Source of the DNA: Klebsiella sp. BIGb0138 | GTDB taxonomy: Bacteria > Pseudomonadota > Gammaproteobacteria > Enterobacterales > Enterobacteriaceae | Assembly (NCBI RefSeq): GCF_004342285.1 | Contig: NZ_SMCV01000001.1 | Span: 806,001 to 870,000, forward strand | Length of the DNA: 64,000 bases | Reading direction: 5' to 3' | Shown: piece by piece, positions 46,068-54,961 of the stretch | How the letters are laid out: the number at the start of each line of letters is the position of its first letter | Numbering within the stretch: position 1 is the first letter of the stretch | The notes under the pieces: generated by a model | What the model was told of the DNA's origin: nothing | The model's database searches: none | The model's input: only the letters and a program-made list of their open reading frames with translations | Translations under genes and position numbers: made by a program

Positions 46068-46658
46068 ATGGGACGTCACAGACAATTCAACGAAGACGAA
46101 GCGCTGGCCGCGGCGCTCTCTGTCTTTTGGCAAAAAGGTTACGAGGGCACCTCTCTTGAGGATCTGACGCAAGCCACTGGCGTGGCCCGTCCCGGTCTCT
46201 ATGCGGCCTTCGGGAACAAGCAACAAATTTTCATCAAAGCTCTCGATCTCTACGACAGCCGCTACATGGGCTTTATGCGCGAGGCGCTCAACGAACCCAC
46301 GTCGCACAGGGTCGTTGAGCGAATCCTGCGCGAGTCTGCCGGCGTCCAGACCGCAAGCGCCGAACACCTGGGCTGCCTGGGCCTCAACGGCGCGCTGGCC
46401 TGCTCCGATGACGCGGAACCCATTCGTCGCGAGCTCATTCGCCGCCGAAGCGCAACGCAGCTGGCGCTGAGTCAACGTCTGGAACAGGCGCAACGCGAAG
46501 GCGATTTACCGCCATCCGTGGACTGCGCCACCCTGGCAACCTTCGTGATGACGTTATCTCAGGGGATGGCCGTACAGGCCAAAGCCGGAGCCAGCAGGCA
46601 GATGCTTGAGGCGCTGGTCGACCACGCGCTCAGCAGCTGGCCCTCCGCAACCCCATAG
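46068..46658 (+). CDS. TetR/AcrR family transcriptional regulator
   Basis: A 196-residue TetR-family repressor. The N-terminal helix-turn-helix domain is visible as ALAAALSVFWQKGYEGTSLE then DLTQATGVARPGLYAAFGNKQQIF at residues 12-55. The C-terminal ligand domain begins near 60 and ends with an effector-domain helix ATFVMTLSQGMAVQAKAG. I prefer the ATG at 46068 (MGRHRQFNED), the usual start of this subfamily, over the ATG two codons upstream. It is divergent from the two-SDR operon across paired palindromes, which suggests control of those genes and of itself. The ligand is unknown. Confidence 0.88.
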   Translation: MGRHRQFNEDEALAAALSVFWQKGYEGTSLEDLTQATGVARPGLYAAFGNKQQIFIKALDLYDSRYMGFMREALNEPTSHRVVERILRESAGVQTASAEHLGCLGLNGALACSDDAEPIRRELIRRRSATQLALSQRLEQAQREGDLPPSVDCATLATFVMTLSQGMAVQAKAGASRQMLEALVDHALSSWPSATP

Positions 46659-46690
46659 CGTTGCTGCCCCGAATCGGGTAAGCGGCATAA

Positions 46691-46716
46691 AAAAGCCCGC
46701 GTTATCGCGGGCTTAA
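46691..46716. terminator. Bidirectional terminator between the TetR gene and the third SDR gene
   Basis: AAGCCCGCG-TTAT-CGCGGGCTT lies between convergent genes. On the minus strand it is followed by TTTTTTATG, giving a strong terminator for the SDR gene; on the plus strand TTAATT follows. Confidence 0.85.
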
Positions 46717-46738
46717 TTAAAAGACAGACGCCTTTCGG

Positions 46739-47491
46739 TTACAAACCGGCCTCATTCATCCAAATCTCCGCATCTGCGCCTGCGGGAATACGTAACGGGG
46801 CGGAGGGATCGGTAGCCGCCCGCCAGACGGCGGCGGCCACGTCGGAGGCATGAGTCACAGGAGCTGAGTCGTCCTGGACACTCCTTACAAATTGTTGCAG
46901 CATCGGCGCATAGTCCGGCTCCTCCATGCCGCGCAAGTGCGGGCGGGCATTGTCGCCGAATCGGGTTTCCGGCGAACGGCCGGGCAAAACGATGTGCACG
47001 CGGACGCCGAAAGGCGCCATTTCCACCGCCAGAGACTCGGTGAAGGCGTTTACGGCGGCCTTACTTGCCCGGTAGACTCCGACGATCGGCAACGTTTTGA
47101 GCGTTACCGTCGATGTCACATTGATGACCACACCGGCCCGGCGATGGCGCATTTGCGGCACAATAGCCTGCACCATCGCCAGCGTTCCGATCGTATTGGT
47201 CGCAAACAGAGCATGGATTGTTTCTGGCGCCGTTAGCTCGACCGGCGCCGGCGCCCCGAAGCCGGCATTATTGACCAGAACATCGATTGGGCCAGCAGCC
47301 TCCACTGCCCGGGCGATACTTGCCGGTGAGGTGACATCGAGCTCAAGCAGGCGTAGCCGTCGCGAAACCGGCAGCAGGCCTTCACGCGGCGTTCGCATCG
47401 TTGCAATCACATCCCAGCCCTTTTCAATAAACAGCTTCGCGGTTTCCAGACCGAAGCCGGACGAACAACCCGTGATCAATATCGTAGGCAT
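46739..47491 (-). CDS. SDR family oxidoreductase divergent from AraC-type regulator
   Basis: A 250-residue short-chain dehydrogenase. TGCSSGFG at residues 7-14 replaces the usual TGGxxGxG loop and is typical of the retinol-dehydrogenase-like SDR subgroup. NNAG is at 74-77, Ser127 in NVTSTVT, and Tyr140/Lys144 in YRASKAA. Start ATG at 47491 with GGAG 6 bases upstream; a GTG four codons earlier is an alternative. It is a different subgroup from the two SDRs of the neighbouring operon. Its divergent partner is an AraC-family gene 97 bases away, which probably controls it. The substrate is unknown. Confidence 0.86.
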   Translation of the reverse strand: MPTILITGCSSGFGLETAKLFIEKGWDVIATMRTPREGLLPVSRRLRLLELDVTSPASIARAVEAAGPIDVLVNNAGFGAPAPVELTAPETIHALFATNTIGTLAMVQAIVPQMRHRRAGVVINVTSTVTLKTLPIVGVYRASKAAVNAFTESLAVEMAPFGVRVHIVLPGRSPETRFGDNARPHLRGMEEPDYAPMLQQFVRSVQDDSAPVTHASDVAAAVWRAATDPSAPLRIPAGADAEIWMNEAGL

Positions 47492-47547
47492 AAGCATCTC
47501 CACTAAACGTTGACTCGTTCATGGTAGCGGCGCAGAGATGGACGTAA

Positions 47548-47560
47548 TATAGTTTATAGT
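47548..47560. promoter_or_regulatory. Direct repeat in the SDR/AraC intergenic region
   Basis: TATAGTTTATAGT is a 6-base unit repeated with a 7-base period in the 97-base gap between the divergent genes. It overlaps likely -10 sequences for both. It could be an AraC-family half-site pair or only the AT-rich promoter. Confidence 0.3.
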
Positions 47561-47588
47561 CGCCATTACTTTAGAAATAGTCCTGTTT

Positions 47589-48542
47589 ATGAACGTCGAT
47601 CCTCTGGCCCAAATCGTCACACTACTACAGCCTGCCGCGCGTTTTTCAAAACTGGTGGCATGTGCCGGCTTCTGGCAGATTCATCGCGAGGCGACGGGAG
47701 AACCCTTTTATTGCGCAATCCTTGAAGGAAGCTGCCGTATCACCTTAGGCGGGCACCAGCGATTCGTTCTCAGGGCCGGCGACTTTATTCTCGCCCCGGC
47801 GATGCGGGAGATGGTCAACGAGAGTCTCAATGCACCGGACGACATGCCTCCTACATCGCCCATCCGGGTCAGCGAAGGCCATTTTCGCGTCGGACGCCAG
47901 CACGGCCCAGCCGATCTGCGCATGCGGATCGGGCATTGCAGCTTTGGAGCGCCGGATGCGGCGCTGCTCGTTTCACTATTGCCGGACGTGGTTGTAGTGC
48001 GCGATCGGCCCCGACTCGCCACGCTGATACAGCTGATCGACGAGGAAACACGCGAGCGCCGGGCGGCAAAAGAACTCGTGCTGGAGCGGCTTCTCGAGGT
48101 ACTGTTGATCGAGGCGTTGCGATCCGCCACGGAGAGCACATCCGCGCCAGGCCTGAGCCGCGGCCTGGCTGATGAGCGTCTTGCGGCCGCGCTTCGTGCC
48201 ATGCATGCCCGGCCTGAACATTCCTGGACAGTTGCCGAACTGGCCACCCGCGCCGCGCTGTCCCGCTCAGCCTTCTTTGCCCGATTCAACCGCATCGTCG
48301 GCCTGCCGCCAATGGAATATTTGCTGGCCTGGCGGATGGCGCTGGCAAAGCAGCTATTGCGGAGCCGGGAGCTCAGCATCGATCGCGTAGCGATGCAGGT
48401 GGGCTACGGTTCGGCAAGCAGTTTTAGCGCTGCGTTTGCGCGGTATGTCGGCATGCCCCCAGCCCGCTATGCGCGGGAGGCATCCCCGTCCCCGCAGGAG
48501 CCTCCGCATGGCGCTCCCGACGATCTCTCAGGGCAGAATTAA
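47589..48542 (+). CDS. AraC family transcriptional regulator with cupin N-terminal domain
   Basis: A 317-residue regulator. The N-terminal half (to about residue 190) is a cupin-type ligand domain (Cupin_6-like), with CAILEGSCRITLGGHQRFVL and LRAGDFILAP. The C-terminal AraC DNA-binding domain has its first helix-turn-helix in WTVAELATRAALSRSAFFARFNR (about 212-234) and second in SIDRVAMQVGYGSASSFSAAF. The tail is Pro-rich. ATG at 47589. It is divergent from an SDR gene, a common arrangement for activators of oxidoreductases. The inducer is unknown. It is absent from this place in E. coli K-12. Confidence 0.87.
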   Translation: MNVDPLAQIVTLLQPAARFSKLVACAGFWQIHREATGEPFYCAILEGSCRITLGGHQRFVLRAGDFILAPAMREMVNESLNAPDDMPPTSPIRVSEGHFRVGRQHGPADLRMRIGHCSFGAPDAALLVSLLPDVVVVRDRPRLATLIQLIDEETRERRAAKELVLERLLEVLLIEALRSATESTSAPGLSRGLADERLAAALRAMHARPEHSWTVAELATRAALSRSAFFARFNRIVGLPPMEYLLAWRMALAKQLLRSRELSIDRVAMQVGYGSASSFSAAFARYVGMPPARYAREASPSPQEPPHGAPDDLSGQN

Positions 48543-48753
48543 ATTAAACGTGCGGCCTTTCACATAGAGGATGCCTGGTTGAGAAAGATGTCCGCCGATG
48601 GATCTGCCAGGAAAAGCTCACCTGGGGCCGAACAGCAGAGATCGAACGCGAAGCGGTAGGATGGGCATAAATACAGGCGCAGGGGCCCATTTCTCGAATG
48701 CGGCGAACAACGCAAGGGTGAACGCCCTGGTAGCGCGGGCTTTTGACATGCCA
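48543..48753. other. Non-coding or decayed stretch between araC-type gene and guaA
   Basis: About 210 bases with no supported gene. A minus-strand open frame reads LADPSADIFLNQASSM at its end and looks somewhat protein-like, but it has no proper start or recognised family. It may be a leftover from the exchange that placed the accessory block beside guaA. Confidence 0.4.
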
Positions 48754-48754
48754 T

Positions 48755-48801
48755 AAAAAATGCCATTAATGATGTAAAAATCACTAATGGCATTATTTTT
48801 A
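48755..48801 (-). terminator. Terminator of guaBA
   Basis: AATGCCATTA with TAATGGCATT forms a 10-bp stem that continues through TGAT/ATCA after one mismatch. It is flanked by AAAAAA on one side and TTTTT on the other. On the minus strand it ends the guaBA transcript about 30 bases after the guaA stop. Confidence 0.85.
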
Positions 48802-48831
48802 TTGAATTAAATCAATGAGTTGACGGGGGCT

Positions 48832-50409
48832 TTACTCCCACTCGATCGTCGCAGGCGGCTTGCCGCTGATATCATAAACCACGCGGGAGATGCCGTTCAC
48901 TTCGTTGATGATGCGGTTGGACACGCGGCCGAGGAAGTCATACGGCAGGTGCGCCCAGTGAGCGGTCATAAAGTCGATGGTTTCGACCGCACGCAGGGAA
49001 ACCACCCAGTCGTATTTACGGCCGTCGCCCATCACGCCCACCGAACGAACCGGCAGGAATACGGTGAACGCCTGGCTCACTTTGTTGTACAGATCGGCTT
49101 TGTGCAGCTCTTCGATGAAGATAGCGTCCGCACGACGCAGCAGGTCGCAGTACTCTTTCTTCACTTCGCCCAGCACGCGAACGCCAAGACCCGGCCCCGG
49201 GAACGGGTGACGATACAGCATATCGTACGGCAGGCCCAGTTCCAGACCGATCTTACGCACTTCATCTTTGAACAGCTCACGCAGCGGCTCAACGAGGCCC
49301 ATCTTCATCTCTTTCGGCAGGCCGCCGACATTGTGGTGAGATTTGATGACGTGCGCTTTCCCGGTTGCGGAAGCCGCGGATTCGATAACGTCAGGATAGA
49401 TGGTGCCCTGCGCCAGCCACTTCACATCTTCCAGCTTCAGCGCTTCTTCGTCGAAGACTTCCACGAAGACGCGGCCGATAATTTTACGTTTCGCTTCCGG
49501 ATCGTTTTCGCCCGCCAGCGCGTCCAGGAAGCGCTTCTCGCCTTCCACGTGCACGATGTTCAGGCCGAAGTGGTCACCGAACATGTCCATAACCTGCTGG
49601 GCTTCATTCAGACGCAGCAGACCGTTGTCGACGAATACGCAGGTCAGGTTTTTGCCGATAGCACGGTGCAGCAGCATCGCGGTGACGGAGGAGTCAACGC
49701 CGCCGGACAGGCCGAGGATCACTTTGTCATCGCCAACCTGCTGGCGGATACGCTCAACGGCGTCGTCGATGATTTTCGCCGGCGTCCACAGCGCTTCACA
49801 CTGGCAGATATCGCGCACAAAGCGTTCCAGCATACGCATACCCTGGCGGGTGTGGGTCACTTCCGGGTGGAATTGCACGCCGTAGAAGCGTTTTTCTTCG
49901 TTCGCCATAATCGCGAACGGGCAGCTTTCGGTGCTGGCAACGGTCACGAAGTCAGACGGGATCGCGGTGACTTTATCGCCGTGGCTCATCCACACATCCA
50001 GCAGCGGCTTGCCGTCTGCCGTCAGGGAGTCTTCAATACCGCGCACCAGCGCGCTGTCAGTGACAACTTCGACCTGCGCGTAGCCAAATTCACGCTCGTT
50101 AGAACCTTCAACGTGACCGCCCAACTGCATTGCCATGGTCTGCATACCGTAGCAGACGCCGAATACCGGTACGCCGGCTTCGAAAACATACTGCGGCGCG
50201 CGCGGGCTGTTATGTTCAGTGGTACTTTCCGGGCCGCCGGAAAGAATGATGCCGCTTGGGTTGAACTCACGAATTTGAGCTTCAGTCACGTCCCAGGCCC
50301 ACAGCTCGCAATAAACCCCTAATTCACGTACGCGACGCGCAACCAACTGGGTGTACTGAGAACCGAAGTCCAGGATAAGAATGCGATGTTTATGAATGTT
50401 ATCCGTCAT
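48832..50409 (-). CDS. guaA: GMP synthase (glutamine-hydrolysing)
   Basis: GuaA aminates XMP to GMP using glutamine and ATP. It has 525 residues. The glutamine amidotransferase domain has the nucleophile Cys86 in [10 protein letters not shown] and a late His in [10 protein letters not shown] near residue 181. The ATP pyrophosphatase loop [11 protein letters not shown] is near residue 235. The C-terminal dimerisation domain ends [11 protein letters not shown] at 50409. It lies 65 bases downstream of guaB in the guaBA operon. The 3' end is intact; no integrated element abuts it. Confidence 0.98.
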   Translation of the reverse strand: MTDNIHKHRILILDFGSQYTQLVARRVRELGVYCELWAWDVTEAQIREFNPSGIILSGGPESTTEHNSPRAPQYVFEAGVPVFGVCYGMQTMAMQLGGHVEGSNEREFGYAQVEVVTDSALVRGIEDSLTADGKPLLDVWMSHGDKVTAIPSDFVTVASTESCPFAIMANEEKRFYGVQFHPEVTHTRQGMRMLERFVRDICQCEALWTPAKIIDDAVERIRQQVGDDKVILGLSGGVDSSVTAMLLHRAIGKNLTCVFVDNGLLRLNEAQQVMDMFGDHFGLNIVHVEGEKRFLDALAGENDPEAKRKIIGRVFVEVFDEEALKLEDVKWLAQGTIYPDVIESAASATGKAHVIKSHHNVGGLPKEMKMGLVEPLRELFKDEVRKIGLELGLPYDMLYRHPFPGPGLGVRVLGEVKKEYCDLLRRADAIFIEELHKADLYNKVSQAFTVFLPVRSVGVMGDGRKYDWVVSLRAVETIDFMTAHWAHLPYDFLGRVSNRIINEVNGISRVVYDISGKPPATIEWE

Positions 50410-50474
50410 TGACGTTTATTCCAGAGCAGTAGCGATTAAATAAAATCGCCCGGCGCATGGCCGGGCGATGTAAA

Positions 50475-51941
50475 TCAGGAGCCCATGCGGTAGTTCGGGG
50501 ATTCCTTGGTGATCGTCACGTCGTGAACGTGGCTTTCCTGGATGCCTGCACCGCTGATACGCACGAATTCCGCTTTAGTACGCAGGGTGTCAATGGTACC
50601 ACAACCGGTCAGACCCATACAGGAGCGCAGGCCGCCCATCTGCTGGTGAATGATCTCTTTCAGGCGGCCTTTATAGGCAACGCGGCCTTCGATACCTTCC
50701 GGTACCAGTTTATCGGCAGCGTTATCGCTCTGGAAGTAACGGTCAGAGGAACCTTTGGACATCGCGCCCAGAGAACCCATCCCGCGGTAAGATTTGTAAG
50801 AACGCCCCTGGTAGAGCTCAATTTCACCCGGGGATTCTTCGGTACCGGCCAGCATAGAACCCACCATGACGGCAGCCGCGCCGGCGGCAATCGCTTTAGC
50901 AATATCGCCGGAGAAACGGATACCGCCATCGGCGATAACCGGAATGCCGGTACCTTCCAGCGCTTCAACAGCGTCAGAAACGGCGGTAATCTGCGGAACC
51001 CCAACGCCGGTGACGATACGGGTGGTACAGATAGAGCCAGGACCGATACCCACTTTCACCGCGCTCACGCCAGCTTCCGCCAGCGCGCGTGCGCCAGCGC
51101 CGGTCGCCACGTTGCCGCCGATAATTTGCAGGTCCGGGTATTTAGCACGAGTTTCACGAATGCGCTGCAGTACGCCTTCGGAATGGCCGTGGGAGGAGTC
51201 GATCAGCAGAACGTCAACGCCGGCGGCAACCAGCGCATCTACGCGCTCTTCGTTACCCGCGCCCGCACCGACCGCGGCGCCAACGCGCAGACGACCACGC
51301 TCATCTTTACAGGCGTTCGGTTTACGTTCCGCTTTCTGGAAATCTTTTACGGTGATCATGCCGATCAGATGGAAGCCGTCGTCGACGACCAGCGCTTTTT
51401 CGACGCGCTTCTCGTGCATTTTGGCAAATACGACTTCGCGGCTTTCACCTTCACGTACGGTGACCAGACGCTCTTTCGGCGTCATATAAACGCTGACCGG
51501 CTGGTTCAGATCGGTCACAAAACGCACGTCACGACCGGTGATGATCCCCACTAGTTCGTTATCTTCGGTCACCACCGGGTAGCCGGCAAAACCGTTACGT
51601 TCGGTCAGTACTTTCACTTCGCGCAGAGTGGTGGTTGGCAGAACGGTCTGTGGGTCAGAAACCACGCCGGACTCATGCTTCTTCACCCGGCGGACTTCCT
51701 CCGCCTGGCGCTCGATAGACATGTTTTTGTGAATAAAGCCGATGCCGCCTTCCTGTGCCAGGGCAATTGCCAGACGCGCTTCCGTTACGGTATCCATGGC
51801 TGCGGAGAGCATTGGAATATTCAGACGAATGGTTTTGGTCAGCTGGGTGCTGAGATCGGCAGTATTCGGCAGAACGGTAGAATGAGCGGGAACGAGGAGG
51901 ACGTCGTCAAACGTCAGAGCTTCTTTAGCGATACGTAGCAT
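50475..51941 (-). CDS. guaB: Inosine-5'-monophosphate dehydrogenase
   Basis: GuaB oxidises IMP to XMP with NAD+, the first guanine-specific step. It has 488 residues. The catalytic Cys lies in [15 protein letters not shown] near residue 305, the flap in [21 protein letters not shown], and two CBS domains occupy about residues 95-205. The start is the ATG at 51941 ([13 protein letters not shown]); longer upstream frames run into the promoter. It is the first gene of guaBA and is controlled by a PurR box. It is divergent from xseA. Confidence 0.98.
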   Translation of the reverse strand: MLRIAKEALTFDDVLLVPAHSTVLPNTADLSTQLTKTIRLNIPMLSAAMDTVTEARLAIALAQEGGIGFIHKNMSIERQAEEVRRVKKHESGVVSDPQTVLPTTTLREVKVLTERNGFAGYPVVTEDNELVGIITGRDVRFVTDLNQPVSVYMTPKERLVTVREGESREVVFAKMHEKRVEKALVVDDGFHLIGMITVKDFQKAERKPNACKDERGRLRVGAAVGAGAGNEERVDALVAAGVDVLLIDSSHGHSEGVLQRIRETRAKYPDLQIIGGNVATGAGARALAEAGVSAVKVGIGPGSICTTRIVTGVGVPQITAVSDAVEALEGTGIPVIADGGIRFSGDIAKAIAAGAAAVMVGSMLAGTEESPGEIELYQGRSYKSYRGMGSLGAMSKGSSDRYFQSDNAADKLVPEGIEGRVAYKGRLKEIIHQQMGGLRSCMGLTGCGTIDTLRTKAEFVRISGAGIQESHVHDVTITKESPNYRMGS

Positions 51942-51959
51942 GGGCAATATCTCGACCAG

Positions 51960-52007
51960 GGTGGATAAATATTGCCGTGGCATTATACAGAGCGTAACCG
52001 ATTGCAT
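51960..52007 (-). promoter_or_regulatory. guaBA promoter with PurR box and DnaA-like box
   Basis: On the minus strand the PurR-type sequence ATGCAATCGGTTACGC (52007-51992) overlaps the spacer of a promoter whose -10 TATAAT is at 51987-51982. TTATCCACC (51968-51960), a DnaA box with one mismatch, lies 18 bases before the guaB ATG. E. coli guaB has the same PurR element and nearby DnaA boxes. The PurR match is imperfect (11 of 15) but positionally conserved. Confidence 0.8.
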
Positions 52008-52099
52008 CTACCCTTTTTTGCAAATAATACTTGCGATCGCCTCTCAGCGCGTTACTATCGACTGAATAACCTGCTGATTTAAAATTTGATCTTGCTCAC

Positions 52100-53470
52100 A
52101 TGTTGCCATCTCAATCCCCCGCAATTTTCACCGTAAGCCGCCTCAACCAGACGGTGCGTCTGCTGCTGGAACAGGAAATGGGCCAGGTCTGGATCAGCGG
52201 CGAGATCTCCAACTTCAGCCAGCCCTCCTCCGGCCACTGGTACTTCACCTTAAAAGACGATAACGCCCAGGTACGCTGTGCAATGTTCCGCAACAGCAAC
52301 CGCCGCGTCACCTTTCGTCCGCAGCACGGGCAACAGGTGCTGGTTCGCGCCAACGTCACGCTGTATGAGCCGCGCGGCGACTACCAGATTATCGTAGAGA
52401 GCATGCAGCCCGCCGGGGAAGGTTTGCTGCAGCAGAAATATGAACAGCTGAAGGCGCTGCTGGCGGCGGAAGGCCTTTTCGACCAGCAGCATAAACAAAC
52501 GCTGCCTTCGCCTGCCCACTGCGTCGGCGTTATCACCTCGAAAACCGGCGCGGCGCTGCATGACATTTTGCAGGTGCTGAAACGCCGCGATCCGTCCCTG
52601 CCGGTGGTTATCTACCCAACGGCGGTACAGGGCGAAGATGCCCCGGGGCACATCGTTCGCGCCATCGAGCTGGCCAACCTTCGCCAGGAGTGTGATGTGC
52701 TAATCGTCGGCCGCGGCGGCGGTTCGCTGGAAGATTTATGGAGTTTTAACGATGAGCGGGTCGCGCGGGCGATTTTCGCCAGCCGCATTCCGGTCGTCAG
52801 CGCCGTGGGTCATGAAACCGACGTGACTATCGCCGACTTTGTCGCCGATTTGCGGGCCCCTACTCCCTCGGCGGCGGCAGAGATTGTCAGCCGCAATCAG
52901 CAGGAGCTACTGCGTCAGCTGCAGTCCGGGCAGCAGCGTCTGGAAATGGCGATGGACTATTTCCTCGCCAACCGCCATCGCCGCTTCACCCAACTGTTCC
53001 ACCGTCTGCAGCAACAGCACCCACAGCTGCGCCTGGCCCGTCAGCAAACGGCGCTCGAACGACTGCGTCAGCGGCTGCGCCTGGCGCTGGATACGCAGAT
53101 GAAACGCGCCGATCAGCGTCAGCAGCGGGTGGTTCAACGCCTGAATATGCAAAACCCGCAGCCGCGCATTCATCGTAGTCAGTCACGAATTCAGCAGCTG
53201 GAATACCGCCTCGCGGAGAGCATCCGCTCGCGTTTAAGCGAACAGCGGGAACGCTTTGGCAATACGGTGACGCACCTCGAAGCCGTTAGCCCGCTGGCGA
53301 CGCTGGCCCGCGGCTATAGCGTCACTTCCGCCAGCGACGGCAAAGTGCTGAAACAAACCAAACAGGTGAAGGCGGGCGATCTACTGACCACCCGGTTAAA
53401 TGACGGCTGGGTCGAAAGCGAAGTGAAAACGATTACGCCCGTGAAGAAAACGCGGGCGAAGAAGAAGTAA
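52100..53470 (+). CDS. xseA: Exodeoxyribonuclease VII large subunit
   Basis: XseA, with several copies of XseB, forms the cytoplasmic exonuclease VII that degrades single-stranded DNA from both ends in mismatch and damage repair. It has 456 residues. An N-terminal OB-fold (about 17-110) contains [10 protein letters not shown] and HWYFTLKDD. The catalytic domain has [14 protein letters not shown], the [16 protein letters not shown] signature and [12 protein letters not shown]. The C-terminal half is a long Gln/Arg-rich coiled coil. ATG at 52100. It is divergent from guaB and convergent with yfgJ. Confidence 0.97.
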   Translation: MLPSQSPAIFTVSRLNQTVRLLLEQEMGQVWISGEISNFSQPSSGHWYFTLKDDNAQVRCAMFRNSNRRVTFRPQHGQQVLVRANVTLYEPRGDYQIIVESMQPAGEGLLQQKYEQLKALLAAEGLFDQQHKQTLPSPAHCVGVITSKTGAALHDILQVLKRRDPSLPVVIYPTAVQGEDAPGHIVRAIELANLRQECDVLIVGRGGGSLEDLWSFNDERVARAIFASRIPVVSAVGHETDVTIADFVADLRAPTPSAAAEIVSRNQQELLRQLQSGQQRLEMAMDYFLANRHRRFTQLFHRLQQQHPQLRLARQQTALERLRQRLRLALDTQMKRADQRQQRVVQRLNMQNPQPRIHRSQSRIQQLEYRLAESIRSRLSEQRERFGNTVTHLEAVSPLATLARGYSVTSASDGKVLKQTKQVKAGDLLTTRLNDGWVESEVKTITPVKKTRAKKK

Positions 53471-53476
53471 CAACGG

Positions 53477-53695
53477 TTATTCTACCGCCGCCCACTCGAC
53501 GCGTTTTTTCGAAATCAACCCGTGCCCGTTCTGGCAAAAATAATCCACTGCGCCACACGCTTTTAAAATCTCCAGCGGCTTGTGACAATCCGGGCAGCGG
53601 GCTTCCAGGGCAAACTCTTTCGCACACTGCTGACAGTGTGCATTCTGATCCTGTAGTTCCAGCGGCGCGCGACAGATGGGGCATACGAGTTCCAT
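53477..53695 (-). CDS. yfgJ: Zinc-ribbon protein YfgJ
   Basis: A 72-residue protein with four CxxC-type pairs that should bind two zinc ions: Cys5/Cys8, Cys21/Cys24, Cys34/Cys37 and Cys47/Cys54. It matches E. coli YfgJ, whose function is unknown. ATG at 53695. It ends 6 bases from the xseA stop (convergent). It lies 49 bases downstream of the Gfo/Idh/MocA-type gene and may be read from the same transcript. Confidence 0.92.
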   Translation of the reverse strand: MELVCPICRAPLELQDQNAHCQQCAKEFALEARCPDCHKPLEILKACGAVDYFCQNGHGLISKKRVEWAAVE

Positions 53696-53744
53696 GATGA
53701 TTCCTTACCGAATGTTCTTCTGTTCAGTTTACCACGGCGGTGGT

Positions 53745-54836
53745 TCAGTGCGGCCCACGCAATTGCTGCTGTAACTCAAGCAAGAGCGCCACTTCGCCGA
53801 TCCGTCGCTGCGTTAACCGGGACACTTCCTCGGGAGCGCGAACAAACAGGCCGTCTTTCCCCAGAATATACCCGCCCAGGCAATGCTCATAGATAGCCCC
53901 CGGACGCCGCCAGCGCGCAATACGATCGCCATCAATCAGCTCCACCACTTCGCAATTATCGCGCCGGTCCTGATTGATAATGCGCCCGTCGCGCAGCCAG
54001 ATGCGCAGCCCTTTCTGCCCCCCGGCCGGCCCGGCATATTTGTTCAGCCAGATATTGAGCGGGATGCCGCTTAGCTCGCCCTGTAGGTGGGCTTCACCTT
54101 CGGCCGTTTGCGTGTCGCCACGGGCAATCGCCTTGCCGTGACGATCCTTCGCCTGCATAACCTCAAGGCGGAGGTCATCCGAACCACCACAGTAGCGGAT
54201 TGTTTCGCGCAGCATCGCCAGCACATGCGTACCAATATCAAGAATCACACCGTCAGGATGGCACAACTGGCGCGTATCCGGTTCACCGGTGGCAAAATTG
54301 AGCGCCACGGGCTCGCCGCGGTCGTTAAAGCCGCTGAGCTCCTGCAAATAACCGTCGATACGGATAATGTTCTGCACAGAGGAGATCGGCGGCAGGGCGA
54401 TCGGCACCTCATCTTCCCCCTGCCAGCGATCGTCCAGCTTACCCAACGCCAGTTTCAATGCCCCGTCACGCGCTATCCAGTGATCGAGCGCCAGCACCCG
54501 ACGCGCGATTTGCGGGTCGCTGAGTACGGTACGCAAACGGGCCACCTGTTGGAGAGTCGCTACAATCGGTTTTTCCACCACAATACGCGGGCAGGAAGAT
54601 GCCAGCGCCGCTTCCAGAACCGGCAGATGCTGTAGCGACGCGGTGGTAATAAACAGCAGATCCAGCGATTGCCCCAGCAGGGCCGCCAGCGAGTCGCAGC
54701 GGGTTATCCCCGCCAGCGTTCTCGCGGGATTGGCATCAAAACCCCAGCACGCCGTCAGCGGTAACGCCAGACGGCCCAGCGCGGGAAGATAGGCGGTTTC
54801 CACCACCGCGCCCAGCCCAACAAATCCTACCTGCAT
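53745..54836 (-). CDS. Gfo/Idh/MocA family oxidoreductase
   Basis: A 363-residue NAD(P)-dependent sugar- or cyclitol-type dehydrogenase family member. The Rossmann loop is VGFVGLGAVVETAYLPAL at residues 3-20, and the family motif EKP is at 88-90 (VVEKPI). The catalytic Lys of the family would be Lys89. A later GVILDIGTHVLAM holds the conserved Asp-x-x-x-His. I start it at the ATG at 54836; a GTG two codons upstream is possible. It is not found between yfgJ and der in E. coli K-12. The substrate is unknown, and no sugar transporter or regulator is adjacent. Confidence 0.85.
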   Translation of the reverse strand: MQVGFVGLGAVVETAYLPALGRLALPLTACWGFDANPARTLAGITRCDSLAALLGQSLDLLFITTASLQHLPVLEAALASSCPRIVVEKPIVATLQQVARLRTVLSDPQIARRVLALDHWIARDGALKLALGKLDDRWQGEDEVPIALPPISSVQNIIRIDGYLQELSGFNDRGEPVALNFATGEPDTRQLCHPDGVILDIGTHVLAMLRETIRYCGGSDDLRLEVMQAKDRHGKAIARGDTQTAEGEAHLQGELSGIPLNIWLNKYAGPAGGQKGLRIWLRDGRIINQDRRDNCEVVELIDGDRIARWRRPGAIYEHCLGGYILGKDGLFVRAPEEVSRLTQRRIGEVALLLELQQQLRGPH

Positions 54837-54929
54837 AGTCACCCTGCCACCGTTATTGCTGGATTATCAGCGAAATTGACAGGGGTATTATACACGCCGT
54901 GCTGTCGGCGGCTGTAGAGCCTAACTGAC

Positions 54930-54957
54930 ATAAAAAAACCCGCCGCCGGCGGGTTTG
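54930..54957 (-). terminator. Terminator of der
   Basis: On the minus strand AACCCGCC-GGC-GGCGGGTT is followed by TTTTTTTATG, 6 bases past the der stop. It closes the rlmN-der gene series. Confidence 0.93.
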
Positions 54958-54961
54958 TTAC

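Noticed and set aside
48560..48793. A 77-codon minus-strand frame next to guaA
   Set aside because: It begins inside the guaBA terminator hairpin and has no recognisable family; only mentioned as a possible remnant.
48755..48860. The guaA 3' end as an attachment site of an integrated element
   Set aside because: The guaA 3' end is a known insertion hotspot, but no integrase gene and no repeated copy of the guaA end was found in 43.9-48.8 kb.
48820..50322. A plus-strand open frame of 500 codons opposite guaA
   Set aside because: It mirrors the guaA codon pattern, has no ribosome site, is rich in His/Arg/Gln as antisense shadows are, and guaA itself is unmistakable.
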